A stretch of DNA of 64,000 nt from Streptomyces aureocirculatus (GCF_000720475.1 NZ_JOAP01000019.1:62001-126000); one strand, 5' to 3'. Counted from the first letter of the stretch, positions 8,106-16,501 are shown. Program-made: numbers and translations. Notes: generated by a model not told the origin, from the letters alone.

Positions 8106-8839
8106 GCAGCCTGCACGAGCCGCACAGGGGAGCGGCGGACGAAGGGGACGGGTCCGCCGCGGGCGCGGACTCGCCCGTCAGAGTGATGGTCGTCGACGAC
8201 CACCCGATGTGGCGCGACGCCGTCGCCCGGGACCTGACCGAGGCGGGCTTCGACGTGGTGGCGACCGCGGGCGACGGCGAACAGGCGGTGCGCCGGGCCG
8301 GGGCCGCCGCCCCCGACGTCCTCGTCCTGGACCTCAACCTGCCGCTGAAGCCCGGTGTGCAGGTCTGCAAGGAACTCGTCGGAGCCAATCCCGCGCTGCG
8401 CGTCCTGGTCCTCTCGGCCAGCGGCGAGCACGCGGACGTCCTGGAGGCGGTCAAGTCCGGCGCCACCGGGTACCTCCTGAAGTCCGCGTCCACCGCCGAG
8501 CTGATCGACGCCGTCCGCCGCACCGCCGTCGGCGACGCCGTGTTCACACCCGGCCTCGCCGGTCTGGTCCTCGGCGAGTTCCGGCGCCTCGCCTCCGAGC
8601 CCGCGCCCGCGGCGCCCGACGAGCCGGGGGCGCCTCGCCTGACCGAGCGCGAGACGGAGGTGCTTCGTCTGGTCGCGAAGGGCCTCAGCTACAAGCAGAT
8701 CGCCGAGCGCCTCGTCATCTCGCACCGCACCGTCCAGAACCACGTCCAGAACACCCTCGGCAAGCTCCAGTTGCACAACCGGGTGGAGCTCGTGCGGTAC
8801 GCGATCGAGCGCGGCCTCGACACCGACGACTCCGGGTGA
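8102..8839 (+). CDS. macR: MacR-type response regulator (NarL/LuxR family)
   Basis: 245 aa. The receiver domain (residues 29-145) has the acidic pair in VVDDHPMW, phospho-acceptor Asp in LVLDLNLP, the Ser/Thr switch in LVLSASG and the Lys in YLLKSAS. A short linker leads to a LuxR-type helix-turn-helix (LTERETEVLRLVAKGLS to VQNHVQNTLGKL). It should bind DNA as a dimer when phosphorylated by the adjacent MacS. As I recall, S. coelicolor MacR recognises TGAGTAC-nn-GTACTCA; a one-mismatch copy lies at 31426-31441. The 28-residue N-terminal extension is disordered. Confidence 0.92.
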   Translation: MSSLHEPHRGAADEGDGSAAGADSPVRVMVVDDHPMWRDAVARDLTEAGFDVVATAGDGEQAVRRAGAAAPDVLVLDLNLPLKPGVQVCKELVGANPALRVLVLSASGEHADVLEAVKSGATGYLLKSASTAELIDAVRRTAVGDAVFTPGLAGLVLGEFRRLASEPAPAAPDEPGAPRLTERETEVLRLVAKGLSYKQIAERLVISHRTVQNHVQNTLGKLQLHNRVELVRYAIERGLDTDDSG

Positions 8840-9005
8840 TCTCCAGGTGATCTCCAGGTGGTCTCCTTCGAGTGAAACCGGAGCCGTCGTGGTGTGACAA
8901 CTCCTCGGCTACGTCCGGGAATTCACCGTTCGTCCCATGCCGAAGTGACGCGGATCACCATTAGCGTGGCCCGCGTCAGCGCAACTGCGGCGAAGGGACA
9001 TTTCC

Positions 9006-10034
9006 ATGCGGGTCGGAGTTCTGACCGGAGGCGGCGACTGCCCCGGCCTCAATGCCGTCATCCGGGGCATCGTCCGCAAGGGCGTACAGGAGTACGACTA
9101 TGACTTCGTGGGCTTCCGCGACGGCTGGCGCGGGCCCCTCGAAGGCGACATCGTCCAGCTCGGCATCCCAACCGTCCGCGGCATCCTGCCCCGCGGCGGC
9201 ACCATCCTCGGTTCCTCGCGCACCAACCCCCTCAAGGTCGAGAACGGCATCCGGCGCATCAAGGAGAACCTCGCCAAGTACGAGGTCGAGGCCCTGATCG
9301 CGATCGGCGGCGAGGACACCCTCGGCGTCGCCGCGCGGCTCACCGACGAGTACGGCATCAACGTCGTCGGCGTGCCGAAGACCATCGACAACGACCTGTC
9401 AGCCACGGACTACACCTTCGGCTTCGACACCGCGGTGGGCATCGCCACGGAGGCCATCGACCGTCTGCACACCACCGCCGAGTCGCACATGCGGGTCCTC
9501 GTCGTCGAGGTCATGGGGCGGCACGCCGGGTGGATCGCCCTGCACTCCGGGCTCGCCGGCGGCGCCAACGTCATCCTCATCCCCGAGCAGCGCTTCGACC
9601 TCGACCAGGTGTGCGCCTGGGTGACCTCGCGCTTCAAGGCCTCGTACGCGCCGATCGTGGTCGTCGCCGAGGGGGCGATGCCGAAGGACGGCGAGATGGT
9701 CCTCAAGGACGGCACGCTCGACTCCTTCGGGCATGTACGGCTCTCCGGGGTGGGGGAGTGGCTGGCCAAGGAGATCGAGAAGCGCACCGGCAAGGAGGCG
9801 CGGACCACGGTCCTCGGGCACGTCCAGCGCGGGGGGACTCCCAGCGCCTTCGACCGCTGGCTCGCCACCCGCTTCGGGCTGCACGCCATCGATGCCGTAC
9901 GGGACGGGGACTTCGGGAAGATGGTCGCGCTGCGGGGTACGGACATCGTCCGGGTGCCCATCGCCGATGCGACCGCCCGTCTGAAGACGGTGGATCCCGC
10001 CCTGTACACCGAGGTCGGTGTCTTCTTCGGCTGA
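9006..10034 (+). CDS. pfkA: 6-phosphofructokinase (PfkA family, group III)
   Basis: 342 aa. It converts fructose-6-phosphate to the 1,6-bisphosphate. Seen are the nucleotide or PPi loop GVLTGGGDCPGLNAVI, catalytic TIDND (Asp base), MGRHAGWIA and LGHVQRGG. Aligned on E. coli PfkA, residue 104 is Asp (GGEDT) and residue 124 is Lys (PKTIDND). That pair is the textbook mark of pyrophosphate-dependent PFK, whereas ATP enzymes carry Gly at both. Streptomyces has several PFK paralogues, so this copy may be PPi-using or a non-canonical form. ATG 9006 follows GAAGGGA. It lies just after macRS and is transcribed alone. Confidence 0.94.
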   Translation: MRVGVLTGGGDCPGLNAVIRGIVRKGVQEYDYDFVGFRDGWRGPLEGDIVQLGIPTVRGILPRGGTILGSSRTNPLKVENGIRRIKENLAKYEVEALIAIGGEDTLGVAARLTDEYGINVVGVPKTIDNDLSATDYTFGFDTAVGIATEAIDRLHTTAESHMRVLVVEVMGRHAGWIALHSGLAGGANVILIPEQRFDLDQVCAWVTSRFKASYAPIVVVAEGAMPKDGEMVLKDGTLDSFGHVRLSGVGEWLAKEIEKRTGKEARTTVLGHVQRGGTPSAFDRWLATRFGLHAIDAVRDGDFGKMVALRGTDIVRVPIADATARLKTVDPALYTEVGVFFG

Positions 10035-10144
10035 GGCTGCCGAAGAGCCACCGTGCACGGGCGGGGGGGCGAAAGCCCTCTGGAGGGCCAGGAACGTATA
10101 TTCGGGGGCAATAGGGAGCTACGTACCTAAAACGGGAGCACACC

Positions 10145-11149
10145 GTGGAAATCCTCGCCTTCGGCGTCCAGGCGGACGAGCGCCCCCTCATGGAGAGGGC
10201 GTTCGCCCCGCACCACGAGATCCGTTGCCTGAACGTCTTCCTGAACGAGGACACCGCCCCCATCGCCGCCGGCTACGAGATCGTCTCGACGAGCGTCAAC
10301 GCCAGCCTCGACAACCGCGTCCTGCAGACCCTCGCCGCCGGCGGCACCCAGTTGATCGTCCAGCGCTCCACCGGCTTCAACAACATCGACCTCCAGGTCG
10401 CCGAGCGCCTGGGCCTGACCGTGGCCCGCGTCTCGTCCTACTCCCCGTACTCCGTGGCGGAGTTCGCCTGGACCCTGGCGACGGCGGTCAACCGCCGCAT
10501 CGTCCGCGCCAGCAACCGCACCCGCGACTTCGACTTCCGCCTCGACGGACTCATGGGCAGGGACCTGCGCGGCCGCACCGTCGGCGTGCTCGGCACCGGC
10601 AGGATCGGTGAGGCGTTCACCCGGATCGCGCACGGCTTCGGCATGAGGCTGCTCGGCTGGGACGTCGACATCAATCCGGCGTGCGCCGGGCTCGGCATGA
10701 CGTACGTGCCGAAGGAGAAGCTGTTCGCCGAGGCCGACCTGATCAGCCTGCACGTACCGCTGCTGCCCGCGACCCGGCACCTCGTCGACGCGAGCGCGCT
10801 GCGCGCGATGAAGGACGACGCGATCCTGATCAACTCCAGCCGCGGCGGCCTGATCGACACCGAGGCCCTGGTGCGGGAGCTGCGCGCGGGCCGCTTCACC
10901 GGCGTCGGCCTCGATGTGTACGAGGCCGAGGCAGGGCTGTTTTTCCTCGACAAGTCCCTGGAGGTCGTCGAGGACGACACCCTGGCCCGGCTCGTCACCT
11001 TCCCCAACGTCGTGGTCACCTCGCACCAGGCGTACTACACCCATGACGCCGTGAGCCAGATCATCGAGACCACGGTCCAGAACGTCCTCGACTACCGGGC
11101 GGGCCGCCGCTCCGAGAACGTCCTGGTGCCCGCCGCGCCCACGAGCTGA
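10145..11149 (+). CDS. D-2-hydroxyacid dehydrogenase (D-lactate dehydrogenase-like)
   Basis: 334 aa, NAD-dependent. The cofactor fold shows GTGRIGEAF (GxGxxG) with an acidic WDVD after the next strand. Catalytic Arg is in INSSRGGLID, Glu in DVYEAE and His in VTSHQAYYT. The N-terminal half and TGFNNIDL resemble D-lactate dehydrogenases of the LdhA group, so it probably interconverts pyruvate and D-lactate or a similar 2-oxoacid. GTG 10145 follows GGGAG at 7 nt; TATATT at 10097-10102 is a possible -10. Its last 58 bases overlap, on the opposite strand, the 3' end of the anthranilate synthase gene. Confidence 0.9.
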   Translation: MEILAFGVQADERPLMERAFAPHHEIRCLNVFLNEDTAPIAAGYEIVSTSVNASLDNRVLQTLAAGGTQLIVQRSTGFNNIDLQVAERLGLTVARVSSYSPYSVAEFAWTLATAVNRRIVRASNRTRDFDFRLDGLMGRDLRGRTVGVLGTGRIGEAFTRIAHGFGMRLLGWDVDINPACAGLGMTYVPKEKLFAEADLISLHVPLLPATRHLVDASALRAMKDDAILINSSRGGLIDTEALVRELRAGRFTGVGLDVYEAEAGLFFLDKSLEVVEDDTLARLVTFPNVVVTSHQAYYTHDAVSQIIETTVQNVLDYRAGRRSENVLVPAAPTS

Positions 11150-13029
11150 CCGAGGAGCTCCCCGACGATCGCCGGGCCCCGCAGCGAAAGCACCGACTCG
11201 GGGTGGAACTGGGTGCCCGCGAACCCGGGCCCGCGCAGCGCGTGCACCTCACCGCTCGCCGGGTCCCTGCTCACCTCGATGCCCTGCGCCGCGAGTTCGA
11301 CGGCCGCCTCCTCGCCGCAGCGCGCCACGAAGCTGTTGTAGAAGCCGACCGTCTCCGCCCGCCCGAACAGATCGACCGTCGTCTGCGCGCCCTGGTACGG
11401 GACCTCCTTGCGGACGATCTGAAGGCCGAGCTCGGCCGCGATCAGCTCGTGGCCCAGGCACACCCCGAGCACCGGGTGCCGGTGGCCGCGGATCAGCTCC
11501 GACGTCAGACCGCGCAGGAACCGCATCTTCGGGTCGGCGGCGTCACCGGGGTCGCCAGGGCCCGGGCCGAGCACGACGGGACCCTCGTGGGCCCGCGCCG
11601 CCCGAGCGAGCCCGGGCTCGTCGTAGCGCCGCACGGACACCGCGAGGCCGGACGAGCGCAGCACGTGCGCGAGCATCGCCGTGAAGGTGTCCTCCGCGTC
11701 GACGACGAGCGCGTGCCCGGCCGGGGCGGCCGCCGCGCCCGGGTCCTCGGGGGCGGCCTTCGCGGACGGTGCTCCCTCCTGCATGCGCAGCCAGAACGGG
11801 GAGAGCCCCGCCCTGCGGGCATCGAGCGCGGCCCGTACCCGCGGGTCGTCGGCGAGCGCGGGCCTGGTGTTCTCCTGCCGCGGGCGGCCGGGGCGCACCC
11901 CGAGCGCGGCGAGCACCCCGGCCGCCTTCGCGTGCGTCTCGGCCACCTCACCGGCCGGGTCGGAGCCGCGGACCAGCGTCGCCCCCACCGGCACCCGCAG
12001 TTGCCCGGCCGCGTCGATGTCGGCGGTGCGGATCAGGATCGGTGAGTCGAGGGTCCGGGCGCCGCCGGAGTCCCTGCCGATCAGCGCGAGCGCGCCCGCG
12101 TAGTAGCCCCGCCCGCCCGACTCGTGGCGCCGGATCACCCGGCACGCGTTCTGCACCGGCGACCCCGTCACCGTCGCCGCGAACATCGTCTCCTTCAGGA
12201 CCGTACGGACGTCCAGGGACGAACGGCCGCGCAGCTCGTACTCGGTGTGCGCCAGATGAGCCATCTCCTTCAGGCGCGGCCCGACCACCACACCGCCCCG
12301 GTCGCCGACGGTGCACATCATCTTCAGCTCCTCGTCGACGACCATCGAGAGTTCCTCGGTCTCCTTGCTGTCGGCGAGGAAGCGCAGCAGGCCGTCGGCC
12401 GTGGGGCCCGCGGGCGGATAGCGGTACGTCCCGCTGATCGGGTTCATCACGACCGTGCCGCCGGACATCCGCACATGCACCTCGGGACTGGCGCCGACCA
12501 GCGCCCTGTCCCCGGTGTGCACGACGAACGTCCAGTACGCGCCGCGCTCCCCGAGCAGCAGCCGCCGGAACAGGGCGAGGGCGTCGGCACGCCCGAAGCC
12601 GGGGATCTCGCCCCGGTACGTACGCCGGATCACGAAGTTCGCGCCCTCACCGCTGCCGATCTCCTCGCGCAGCACCCGGCCGACGGTGTCCGCGTACTCC
12701 TCGTCGCTCACGTCGAAACCGCCGTCGGTGACGTGCACATCGTGGTCGGGCAGCGCCGAAAGGGCCTCGGCGAGCGGGACTTCGTAGGTCTCGTCGGGAG
12801 TGAGGGCGGTGAGCGGCGTGCCGTCGTCCGTCACCTCGAAGCCGCGCTCCCGGATCTGCCGGAAGGGCACGAGCGCGAGCCCCTCGGGCAGGTCGGCGAG
12901 GCGTTCGCAGGTGGTGACGGGGCCGACGAGGACCTCCACCGTGTCGTGGTCACGGCCGGGTGTGCGGCGGCGCAGCAGGGCGAAGGGGCGGTCGTCGGTG
13001 AGCAGGTTCCGCAGGTTGCGCAGGTCCAT
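11092..13029 (-). CDS. trpE: anthranilate synthase, fused component I and II (TrpE-TrpG)
   Basis: 645 aa in one chain. The chorismate-binding TrpE half (residues about 90-400) carries MNPISGTYRYP and the conserved helical TVTGSPVQNACRVI. The glutamine amidotransferase half (about 440-625) carries the nucleophile Cys in GVCLGHELIAAELG and the His-Glu pair in GTQFHPESVLS. It makes anthranilate from chorismate and glutamine, the first Trp step. Fused PhzE-type ADIC synthases look similar, but the Trp-codon leader and attenuator upstream argue for tryptophan biosynthesis. ATG 13029 follows AAAGGAGAAGG. The 3' end overlaps the convergent dehydrogenase gene by 58 nt. Confidence 0.93.
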   Translation of the reverse strand: MDLRNLRNLLTDDRPFALLRRRTPGRDHDTVEVLVGPVTTCERLADLPEGLALVPFRQIRERGFEVTDDGTPLTALTPDETYEVPLAEALSALPDHDVHVTDGGFDVSDEEYADTVGRVLREEIGSGEGANFVIRRTYRGEIPGFGRADALALFRRLLLGERGAYWTFVVHTGDRALVGASPEVHVRMSGGTVVMNPISGTYRYPPAGPTADGLLRFLADSKETEELSMVVDEELKMMCTVGDRGGVVVGPRLKEMAHLAHTEYELRGRSSLDVRTVLKETMFAATVTGSPVQNACRVIRRHESGGRGYYAGALALIGRDSGGARTLDSPILIRTADIDAAGQLRVPVGATLVRGSDPAGEVAETHAKAAGVLAALGVRPGRPRQENTRPALADDPRVRAALDARRAGLSPFWLRMQEGAPSAKAAPEDPGAAAAPAGHALVVDAEDTFTAMLAHVLRSSGLAVSVRRYDEPGLARAARAHEGPVVLGPGPGDPGDAADPKMRFLRGLTSELIRGHRHPVLGVCLGHELIAAELGLQIVRKEVPYQGAQTTVDLFGRAETVGFYNSFVARCGEEAAVELAAQGIEVSRDPASGEVHALRGPGFAGTQFHPESVLSLRGPAIVGELLGQLVGAAGTRTFSERRPAR

Positions 13030-13092
13030 GGGGTGTTCCTTCTCCTTTGAGCGGTGGGAGAGGAACGGCCGGTCCGGAGTGGGTCCGGAAAC

Positions 13093-13120
13093 ACCGAAGG
13101 CCGCCCCTCGGGGCGGCCTT
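13093..13120 (-). terminator. trp attenuator terminator hairpin
   Basis: A perfect 13-bp stem (13093-13105 with 13108-13120) with a minimal loop is followed on the minus strand by GTGTTTCC. It lies 23 nt after the leader peptide stop and 63 nt before trpE. The leader segment 13150-13156 can pair with the 5' arm of this stem (13110-13116), giving the alternative antiterminator when ribosomes stall at the Trp codons. Confidence 0.88.
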
Positions 13121-13143
13121 CGCGAGTCGTGGGTACGCGCAGT

Positions 13144-13200
13144 TCAGTGGGCCGCCGAAAGAGCGGGCCACCACCAGGAACGGGTCGAGTGCGCGAACAT
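13144..13200 (-). CDS. trpL: trp leader peptide with three consecutive Trp codons
   Basis: An 18-codon ORF, MFAHSTRSWWWPALSAAH, ends in TGA at 13144-13146. The three TGG codons are at 13168-13176. Stalling there when charged tRNA-Trp is scarce would free the downstream segment to form the antiterminator and let polymerase read into trpE. Similar WWW leaders precede trpE in other Streptomyces (established). An AAGGTG lies upstream of the ATG. Confidence 0.9.
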   Translation of the reverse strand: MFAHSTRSWWWPALSAAH

Positions 13201-13244
13201 GCCCCGCACCTTAACGCATCGGCGCACCGGTGCGGCGGCGCGTC

Positions 13245-13862
13245 TCAGGGGCGTGCCATCAGCGCGTCCAGGGCTTCGTCCAGATAGGCGCCGAACTCGT
13301 CGTCGCCGGGAAGCACCGATGGCGCGGCGTGCCCGAGCTGGGCGTGGCCCAGATACACCGTGACCGCGAGCAGACCGCGGCGGCGGGCCTCGGCGGCGGG
13401 GAAGCCGAGGGCGGCGAAGAGTTCGGCGACGTACGCCACCCGGCGCTCGGTGACGCGCCGCAGTGCCGTAGCGACCTGGGGGTGCGAGGCGGTCGCGAGC
13501 AGCGTGACCTCCAGGGGGTCCGCGGAGGCGGAGCTGATGGCCTCGGCGAACAGACGCCGGATCCGGCGCCGGACGTCGGGCTCCGCCTCGACCTCCTCGA
13601 TCGTGCCCTCGGTGTTGACCTCCGCCCAGCGTTCGAGCGCGGCCTCGATGAGGGCCTCACGGTTCGCGAAGTGCCAGTAGAAGCTGCCCTTCGTGGCGCC
13701 GAGGCGAGCGGCGAGCGGCTCCACGGCGACCGCCGCGAGCCCGCCCTCACCGATGGCGGCGAGCGCCGCGTCGGCCCAGTCCCGCGCGGTGAGCCGGGCC
13801 TTGCCCCCGGACCCCCGCGCGCCGGGTGCCACTGTCTTCCGCTGCCGTTGCACCATGACCAT
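13245..13862 (-). CDS. TetR-family transcriptional regulator
   Basis: 205 aa. The N-terminal helix-turn-helix is clear (LAAVAVEPLAARLGATKGSFYWHF), preceded by a basic tail. The ligand domain is helical with a short C-terminal MARP end. ATG 13862 is used; ATG 13856 is two codons inside. A palindrome overlaps the start codon and a second perfect one lies 3 nt further upstream, so autorepression and control of the divergent SRPBCC gene are expected. TACGGT lies 5 nt before ATG 13862, so the regulator mRNA may be leaderless. Effector unknown. Confidence 0.9.
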   Translation of the reverse strand: MVMVQRQRKTVAPGARGSGGKARLTARDWADAALAAIGEGGLAAVAVEPLAARLGATKGSFYWHFANREALIEAALERWAEVNTEGTIEEVEAEPDVRRRIRRLFAEAISSASADPLEVTLLATASHPQVATALRRVTERRVAYVAELFAALGFPAAEARRRGLLAVTVYLGHAQLGHAAPSVLPGDDEFGAYLDEALDALMARP

Positions 13863-13877
13863 ACGGTACCGTACGGT
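13858..13877. promoter_or_regulatory. TetR operator 1
   Basis: A 20-bp inverted repeat centred on GGTACC (18 of 20 positions symmetric; core TACGGTACCGTA perfect). It overlaps the start codon of the TetR gene, so binding would block its own expression. Confidence 0.75.
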
Positions 13878-13880
13878 TGA

Positions 13881-13898
13881 CCATACGCTAGCGTATGG
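13881..13898. promoter_or_regulatory. TetR operator 2
   Basis: A perfect 18-bp palindrome, CCATACGCTAGCGTATGG, ends inside the ribosome-binding region of the divergent SRPBCC/DUF2867 gene. It shares the CCATACG half-site with operator 1. The axes are about 21-22 bp apart, two helical turns, so two dimers could sit on the same face. Confidence 0.8.
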
Positions 13899-13907
13899 AG
13901 GTGCGTG

Positions 13908-14846
13908 ATGGGTGTGGTGCGCAATGCACACGAGCGCGTCGTCGAGGCTTCGGCGGCGGACGTCGGGGAGCTGCTCGACCGGCTCTCCGGCCCGGACGAC
14001 CCCCTCTTCCCGACCCCGGCCTGGCCCGCGATGACCTTCGACGGGCCGCTCGCGGTCGGCGCCGCGGGCGGCCACGGCCCGGTGCGCTACGCGGTCGCGG
14101 AGTACGAGCCGGGGCGCCGCGTGCGCTTCGCCTTCACGGAGGTGACGGGCGGCACCGGCTCGGCGGGCGGCTTCCACGAGATCTCCATTGAGCCCCTTGG
14201 GGAGCGGCGCTGCCGGGTGCGGCACGTCATGGAGCTGGAGCCGAGGGGCGTGGAGCGGCTCCTGTGGCCCACCGTCGTCCGGCCCGTGCACGACACGATG
14301 GTCGAGGAGGTCCTCGACAACGTGGAGCGGGCCGCGGCGGGCGGTTGCGCGCGTCCCGTGCGCTGGTCGCGCCGGGTGCGGCTGCTGAACGCCCTCGGCT
14401 GGGACCGGCCCGAGACCGTCGCTGTCCCCGAGGCGGCCCGGCTCCTCCGCGGCTCCCTGGAGCGGCCCGCCTATCAGGACGCGTACCGCGTGCGGCTGCT
14501 CCCCGGGCTGCCCCGCGACCCGCGGGCCTGGGCCCCCATGCTGCGCGACACCTTCCCCGTACTGGGCTGCGAGGGCGGCGAGCTGCTGCTCCGGGTGGAC
14601 GTCGCGGGCCTGACGGCGCGCGCCTCGATCCTCGTCGACGAGGAGTTCGTCACGCTCAGTACGTTCGCGCGCCCCGACACCCGGCGCGGCCGCCTGTACT
14701 GGGGCGTGGTCCGGTTCGGTCACCCCGTCATGGCCAGACTGATGCTGCGCCGTACGCACCGCGCGCTGGCACTGGCGGCCCCGAGCGCGGGTGACCGGGC
14801 CCTCACCCGCTGTCCCGTCGGCCGGGACTCCCTCCCCGTGGTTTGA
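13908..14846 (+). CDS. SRPBCC-DUF2867 two-domain protein
   Basis: 312 aa. Residues 1-140 have the SRPBCC pattern (VRYAVAEYEPGRRVRFAF, GFHEISIEPLGERRCRVRHVMEL). Residues 150-300 contain YQDAYRV and an LLRVDVAGLTARASILVDEEFVTLST beta core like DUF2867. Both are lipocalin-like ligand-cavity folds. ATG 13908 has GGAGG 7 nt upstream; GTG 13905 is one codon earlier. It is divergent from the TetR gene with two operators between, so it is probably induced by that regulator's ligand. The 3' end sits in a hairpin. Function unknown. Confidence 0.85.
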   Translation: MGVVRNAHERVVEASAADVGELLDRLSGPDDPLFPTPAWPAMTFDGPLAVGAAGGHGPVRYAVAEYEPGRRVRFAFTEVTGGTGSAGGFHEISIEPLGERRCRVRHVMELEPRGVERLLWPTVVRPVHDTMVEEVLDNVERAAAGGCARPVRWSRRVRLLNALGWDRPETVAVPEAARLLRGSLERPAYQDAYRVRLLPGLPRDPRAWAPMLRDTFPVLGCEGGELLLRVDVAGLTARASILVDEEFVTLSTFARPDTRRGRLYWGVVRFGHPVMARLMLRRTHRALALAAPSAGDRALTRCPVGRDSLPVV

Positions 14847-14853
14847 ACCACGG
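14836..14853. terminator. short perfect hairpin at stop of SRPBCC-DUF2867 gene
   Basis: CCGTGGTT pairs with AACCACGG around two bases; the gene's TGA stop is in the loop and 3' arm. A probable weak terminator before aroH. Confidence 0.5.
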
Positions 14854-15047
14854 CCACCAACGCTGACGTGCGGCGAACCCCGAACGCACCCTCCGAAGCC
14901 CACATGACGAAACCGCACTGGAACGGACCATCGAGCCATGCTTGGTACGAGAAGTGGCAGAACGTCGCACGGTCGGACAAAAAACCGGTCGTCTCATCAG
15001 CCGAGCGGGGGCAAAGTCGCTTGACGGGACCCCGTAATGTTTACGGC

Positions 15048-16403
15048 GTGACCCCGAATGCTGATTCCCACGCCGCCGCCATCAACGCGACCTGGCGAGA
15101 CCTGCCTGCGGCGCAGCAGCCCGAGTACCCCGATGCCGAGGCGCTGCGCGACGCTGTCGACGAGCTCAGCTCGTATCCTCCGCTCGTCTTCGCGGGTGAG
15201 TGCGACCAGCTTCGTTCCCGCATGGGCGCCGTGGCCCGTGGTGAGGCGTTCCTGCTCCAGGGCGGCGACTGCGCCGAGTCCTTCCACGGCGTGAGCGCCG
15301 AGGACATCAGGGCGAAGCTCAAGACGCTGCTCCAGATGGGCGCCGTCCTCACCTATGCCGCCTCGGTGCCTGTCGTGAAGGTGGGCCGGATCGCAGGGCA
15401 GTACTCCAAGCCGCGCTCCAAGCCCACGGAGACCCGCGACGGCGTGACGCTGCCGACCTACCGCGGCGACTCCGTCAACGGCTTCGCCTTCACTGAGGAA
15501 GAGCGCGTTCCGGACCCGCAGCGCCTGAAGCGGATGTACAACGCCTCCGCCTCGACGCTCAACCTGGTGCGCGCCTTCACCACCGGTGGCTACGCCGACC
15601 TGCGCCAGGTGCACGCCTGGAACCAGGACTTCGTGAAGTCGTCCCCGTCCGGACAGCGCTACGAGCAGCTCGCCCGCGAGATCGACAACGCCCTCAACTT
15701 CATGCGGGCCTGCGGCACGGACCCCGAAGAGTTCAAGACCGTCGAGTTCTACTCCTCGCACGAGGCGCTGCTCCTGGACTACGAGACCGCCCTCACCCGC
15801 GAGGACTCGCGCACGGGCAGCCTCTACGACGTCTCCGGGCACATGATCTGGATCGGCGAGCGCACCCGGCAGTTGGACGGCGCGCACATCGAGTTCGCCT
15901 CGAAGGTCCGCAACCCCATCGGCATCAAGCTCGGCCCCACCACGACGGCCGAGGAGGCGCTGCAGTACATCGAGCGCCTCGACCCGGACCGCGAGCCCGG
16001 CCGGCTCACGTTCATCGTCCGCATGGGCGCCGACAAGATCCGGGACCGCCTCCCCGAGCTGGTCGAGAAGGTCACGGCGTCCGGCGCCACCGTCGCCTGG
16101 GTCACCGACCCGATGCACGGCAACACCTTCGAGGCGGCGTCCGGACACAAGACCCGCCGCTTCGACGACGTGCTCGACGAGGTCAAGGGCTTCTTCGAGG
16201 TCCACAAGTCCCTCGGTACGCACCCGGGCGGCATCCACGTCGAGCTGACCGGCGACGACGTCACGGAGTGCGTGGGCGGTGGCGACGAGATCTTCGTCGA
16301 CGACCTGCACCAGCGCTACGAGACGGCGTGCGACCCCCGCCTCAACCGCAGCCAGTCGCTCGACCTGGCGTTCCTGGTGGCGGAAATGTACCGGGACCAG
16401 TAA
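15048..16403 (+). CDS. aroH: class II DAHP synthase (3-deoxy-D-arabino-heptulosonate 7-phosphate synthase)
   Basis: 451 aa. It condenses phosphoenolpyruvate and erythrose-4-phosphate, the entry step to chorismate. Class II (plant and actinobacterial) signatures are FLLQGGDCAESF (Cys metal ligand), VKVGRIAGQYSKPRS, FYSSHEALLLDYE, WIGERTRQLDGAHIEF, GIKLGPTT, VTDPMHGNT and the C-terminal GIHVELTGDDVTEC. GTG 15048 starts the NATWRDLPAAQQPEYPD-type N-terminus. TAATGT (15035-15040) is 7 nt upstream and there is no Shine-Dalgarno, suggesting a leaderless mRNA. The same frame is open without stop back to 14868 (see findings). It feeds the trpE product upstream in this window. Confidence 0.95.
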   Translation: MTPNADSHAAAINATWRDLPAAQQPEYPDAEALRDAVDELSSYPPLVFAGECDQLRSRMGAVARGEAFLLQGGDCAESFHGVSAEDIRAKLKTLLQMGAVLTYAASVPVVKVGRIAGQYSKPRSKPTETRDGVTLPTYRGDSVNGFAFTEEERVPDPQRLKRMYNASASTLNLVRAFTTGGYADLRQVHAWNQDFVKSSPSGQRYEQLAREIDNALNFMRACGTDPEEFKTVEFYSSHEALLLDYETALTREDSRTGSLYDVSGHMIWIGERTRQLDGAHIEFASKVRNPIGIKLGPTTTAEEALQYIERLDPDREPGRLTFIVRMGADKIRDRLPELVEKVTASGATVAWVTDPMHGNTFEAASGHKTRRFDDVLDEVKGFFEVHKSLGTHPGGIHVELTGDDVTECVGGGDEIFVDDLHQRYETACDPRLNRSQSLDLAFLVAEMYRDQ

Positions 16404-16501
16404 GAGCGGGCCCTCGGGCGTAGCTGTGGGGCACGGATCCGTGTGATCCGTGCCCCACAGGCGTACCCGGGGCTTTTCCGGTTCCGGGGTCGTGGGTAAG
16501 G

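Noticed and set aside
14868..15047. Annotating aroH from the upstream GTG or ATG
   Set aside because: No ribosome-binding site is seen and the core N-terminus begins after 15048; kept as a finding only.
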